Source: an uncultured Alphaproteobacteria bacterium (lineage in GTDB: Bacteria > Pseudomonadota > Alphaproteobacteria > RF32 > CAG-239). From it: a stretch of 6,965 nucleotides of DNA. Below, piece by piece: positions 5,203 through 6,965 of the stretch. The notes beneath the pieces were generated by a model. The model made no database searches, was not told the DNA's origin, and saw only the letters and a list, made by a program, of their open reading frames with translations. Position numbers and translations under genes: made by a program. Within the stretch, counting starts at the first letter, position 1. Each line of letters starts with the position of its first letter. The stretch spans positions 1 to 6,965 of the forward strand of contig USCF01000057.1 of assembly GCA_900553115.1 (NCBI GenBank). The letters are read 5' to 3'.

Positions 5203-6965
5203 TTAATTAAAAGCTCCGTCTACTTGATAACAATTGTAGTTATCAATACTTTTCATCGAAGCATGAACATAATATTCCTCATCATCTTCAAATGTCGCCA
5301 CCAAACATTTCGAAGATCCTACGCTAACCTCATTAGGATTTATATTTGAGCAAAATTCCTTATTATTTTCATCAGCATGCCATTGATCATCGTTATCACC
5401 CGAACGATAGGCACACGCATCTCCATTTGTTTTTGCTATATAAAATGAAGCTACCGGAAGACCATGATTTACGCAGATTCTATACTCTCCAGCAGGGTAG
5501 CGAACCTCTCCTTTTTGGTCCTCTATTCTTTCATATGTATCGCCAATTAAATCTTTTGCATCTTCCCAATTTATACGGCTTTTTTCTACATATACTGACG
5601 CAGTCCATGCTGGATAACCTTTATCAGGTAGCCTTAGAGGATAAATAGAAGTGCATTTGTAACTTCTTCTATCTGACTTCTCAAGACCATGTGTATAATG
5701 AAATCCCCAACCTATTTTGTTGCGCTTGTAGCAACTACCATTAAAATTACACTCGGTATATTTTGGAGCATTTGTTTTGCATGCATCTTCTGATGAATAC
5801 ATACCTGCAGCCTCACAAGTTTGATAGCACCACCGATCATATGGCGTGCACTCTAATGATTTTGCACCACTATTTGCATCACGACAAGCTGCTTCGGTAT
5901 CATACAATCCTTTGCTTGTATCGCAACCACAATCACCAAATTCCATACCTACAACCGTCAACCTGCCCACTACATATGGTTCACTTGAACAACCATTGGA
6001 AACAAACTTTCTCTTGCTTTTCTCGCAAAATCCTTTAGCCGTTCCTGGGCATATTGTTTCATAAGCTGTTTTATTACCTTTTTGACATGATTTAGAGTTT
6101 TTATCTATTTTACTATATATCTGATAACCTGATGCATCATCAATATTATAATGATCGCGGGAACCAGACCCGTTCCAATAATAACTAGCACCTTCTGTAT
6201 TTCCCGCATGGTATTGGAAAGAACGGTAAAGCTGCTCTGTAAGAATACTATCACCATGAGTATCATCATCTAAAGTTAAATGACCATACTTATATGTACA
6301 AGCATCTGTATTTTCGCAAGTGTAGCAAGGTCCGTCGGCGGCGGAATCTGTACCGGTTACTTTTGTAGCCACTTTATCCGAACCGCAAGTGTTTTGATTT
6401 GCCGCGTTTTTATATGCTGCGTTTATTGTAGTGCAAGCTTGAGGTTCACAAGTAGAACATACACCGTCTTTGCCGGTAACGCCGGCGTCTTTACGGTCGG
6501 TATATTGCGGGCAAGTGTCCTTTGGACCATAATACAAATTGCTGATATATTTACACTCTTTTTTAGGTGTGCATTTGTAGCAAGGACCGTCTGAAGCCTC
6601 TAAAGTATTAGGGACGGTTCCTGAATCTTCATCAGTAGCACAAGGTGTGTTTTTGTAACCTTGTTCAGAACAGGTTTTCGGCTGCGAGTACCAGCATTTT
6701 ACGCCGTCAACATCTTGGCTCAGACATTTTTTATCTGGATTTTCATTTTTGCACTTACGTTCGCTGTCATAAGCGCATTTTGGATAATAACAGCCAGAAT
6801 TAAGAGTACAAATTTGAGCTGTTTTGTCTGCCCGAGCCTCCAAACAAGCTGCCTCTGTCTCATAGCCACCATAAGTGGCGCAAGTTATTTGCACCTCTGG
6901 CACATCTACATCACCTTCGCCGCAATCAGTCGAGTCTGGCAAAAAGCAAACTCTGGCCGACACAG
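5203..6965 (-). CDS. Large cysteine-rich repeat protein, probably exported (5' end missing)
   Basis: The frame is open from the right window edge to TAA at 5203-5205. The 586 residues counted here start at the codon at 6963, which is internal rather than a proven start. There are 42 cysteines (about 7%), many in pairs, suggesting disulfides and hence a location outside the cytoplasm. Repeat type 1, Y-x-[TS]-E-x-A-C...C-x(4-6)-CY, occurs at 34-60, 354-380 and 389-412. Repeat type 2, about 40 residues ending in DG-x-C-x-x-C, occurs in tandem at about 98-131, 137-172 and 177-216 (DGPCYKC, DGVCSTC, DGPCYTC). Two Cys-free blocks (223-292 and 438-496) interrupt these and may be separate folded modules. 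The protein is acidic and Asp/Asn/Lys/Tyr-rich. Any signal peptide or anchor lies off the window. I do not recognise a named family; adhesin or surface-coat roles are guesses. Confidence 0.85.
   Translation of the reverse strand, partial: VSARVCFLPDSTDCGEGDVDVPEVQITCATYGGYETEAACLEARADKTAQICTLNSGCYYPKCAYDSERKCKNENPDKKCLSQDVDGVKCWYSQPKTCSEQGYKNTPCATDEDSGTVPNTLEASDGPCYKCTPKKECKYISNLYYGPKDTCPQYTDRKDAGVTGKDGVCSTCEPQACTTINAAYKNAANQNTCGSDKVATKVTGTDSAADGPCYTCENTDACTYKYGHLTLDDDTHGDSILTEQLYRSFQYHAGNTEGASYYWNGSGSRDHYNIDDASGYQIYSKIDKNSKSCQKGNKTAYETICPGTAKGFCEKSKRKFVSNGCSSEPYVVGRLTVVGMEFGDCGCDTSKGLYDTEAACRDANSGAKSLECTPYDRWCYQTCEAAGMYSSEDACKTNAPKYTECNFNGSCYKRNKIGWGFHYTHGLEKSDRRSYKCTSIYPLRLPDKGYPAWTASVYVEKSRINWEDAKDLIGDTYERIEDQKGEVRYPAGEYRICVNHGLPVASFYIAKTNGDACAYRSGDNDDQWHADENNKEFCSNINPNEVSVGSSKCLVATFEDDEEYYVHASMKSIDNYNCYQVDGAFN

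Overview
The window looks like chromosome from an AT-rich alphaproteobacterium, probably host- or gut-associated. The evidence is: (i) an ihfB / LapA-family / accD cluster, an alphaproteobacterial arrangement; (ii) the start of a membrane-anchored multi-PAS sensor of the kind that precedes alphaproteobacterial histidine kinase domains; (iii) intergenic palindromes with GTCAT...ATC ends; (iv) a large cysteine-rich repeat protein. The lineage assignment is inference, because no rRNA or marker set is present.

Layout. Positions 1-1009 (minus) hold the N-terminal 336 residues of the PAS sensor, cut by the window edge. A short divergent spacer with a long inverted repeat (1036-1075) separates it from tsaB (1112-1771, plus), a tRNA t6A-modification factor. 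Next come ihfB (1850-2131, GTG start), a small two-helix membrane protein of the LapA family (2161-2598) and accD (2598-3452). The last two overlap by one base, and the group ends at a clear intrinsic terminator. A promoter starts just after that terminator and drives an unrecognised 288-residue, beta-rich protein (3571-4437) with its own terminator.

The 765 bp between that gene and the last gene has no convincing coding sequence. It is a mosaic of hairpin-forming repeats between two convergent genes: a 65-bp element (A, two copies, 63/65 identical), a 111-bp element (B, two copies, 103/111 identical), a 29-bp tail (T, two copies) and two single palindromes (C and D). In the A and B pairs most differences lie in loops, and one stem pair has changed in a compensatory way. 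The elements also share a common end format.

The last gene (5203-6965, minus, 5' end off the window) encodes at least 587 residues with 42 cysteines. It contains two kinds of Cys-containing repeat and ends at a minus-strand terminator. It is probably an exported or surface protein of unknown function.

How the genes relate. tsaB, ihfB and accD are housekeeping genes for tRNA modification, nucleoid architecture and the first step of fatty-acid synthesis. The trpF-trpB-trpA genes that often sit between the LapA-family gene and accD in free-living relatives are absent here. The most unusual content is the structured repeat mosaic and the cysteine-rich protein beside it. I see no complete defence, CRISPR or mobile-element system.
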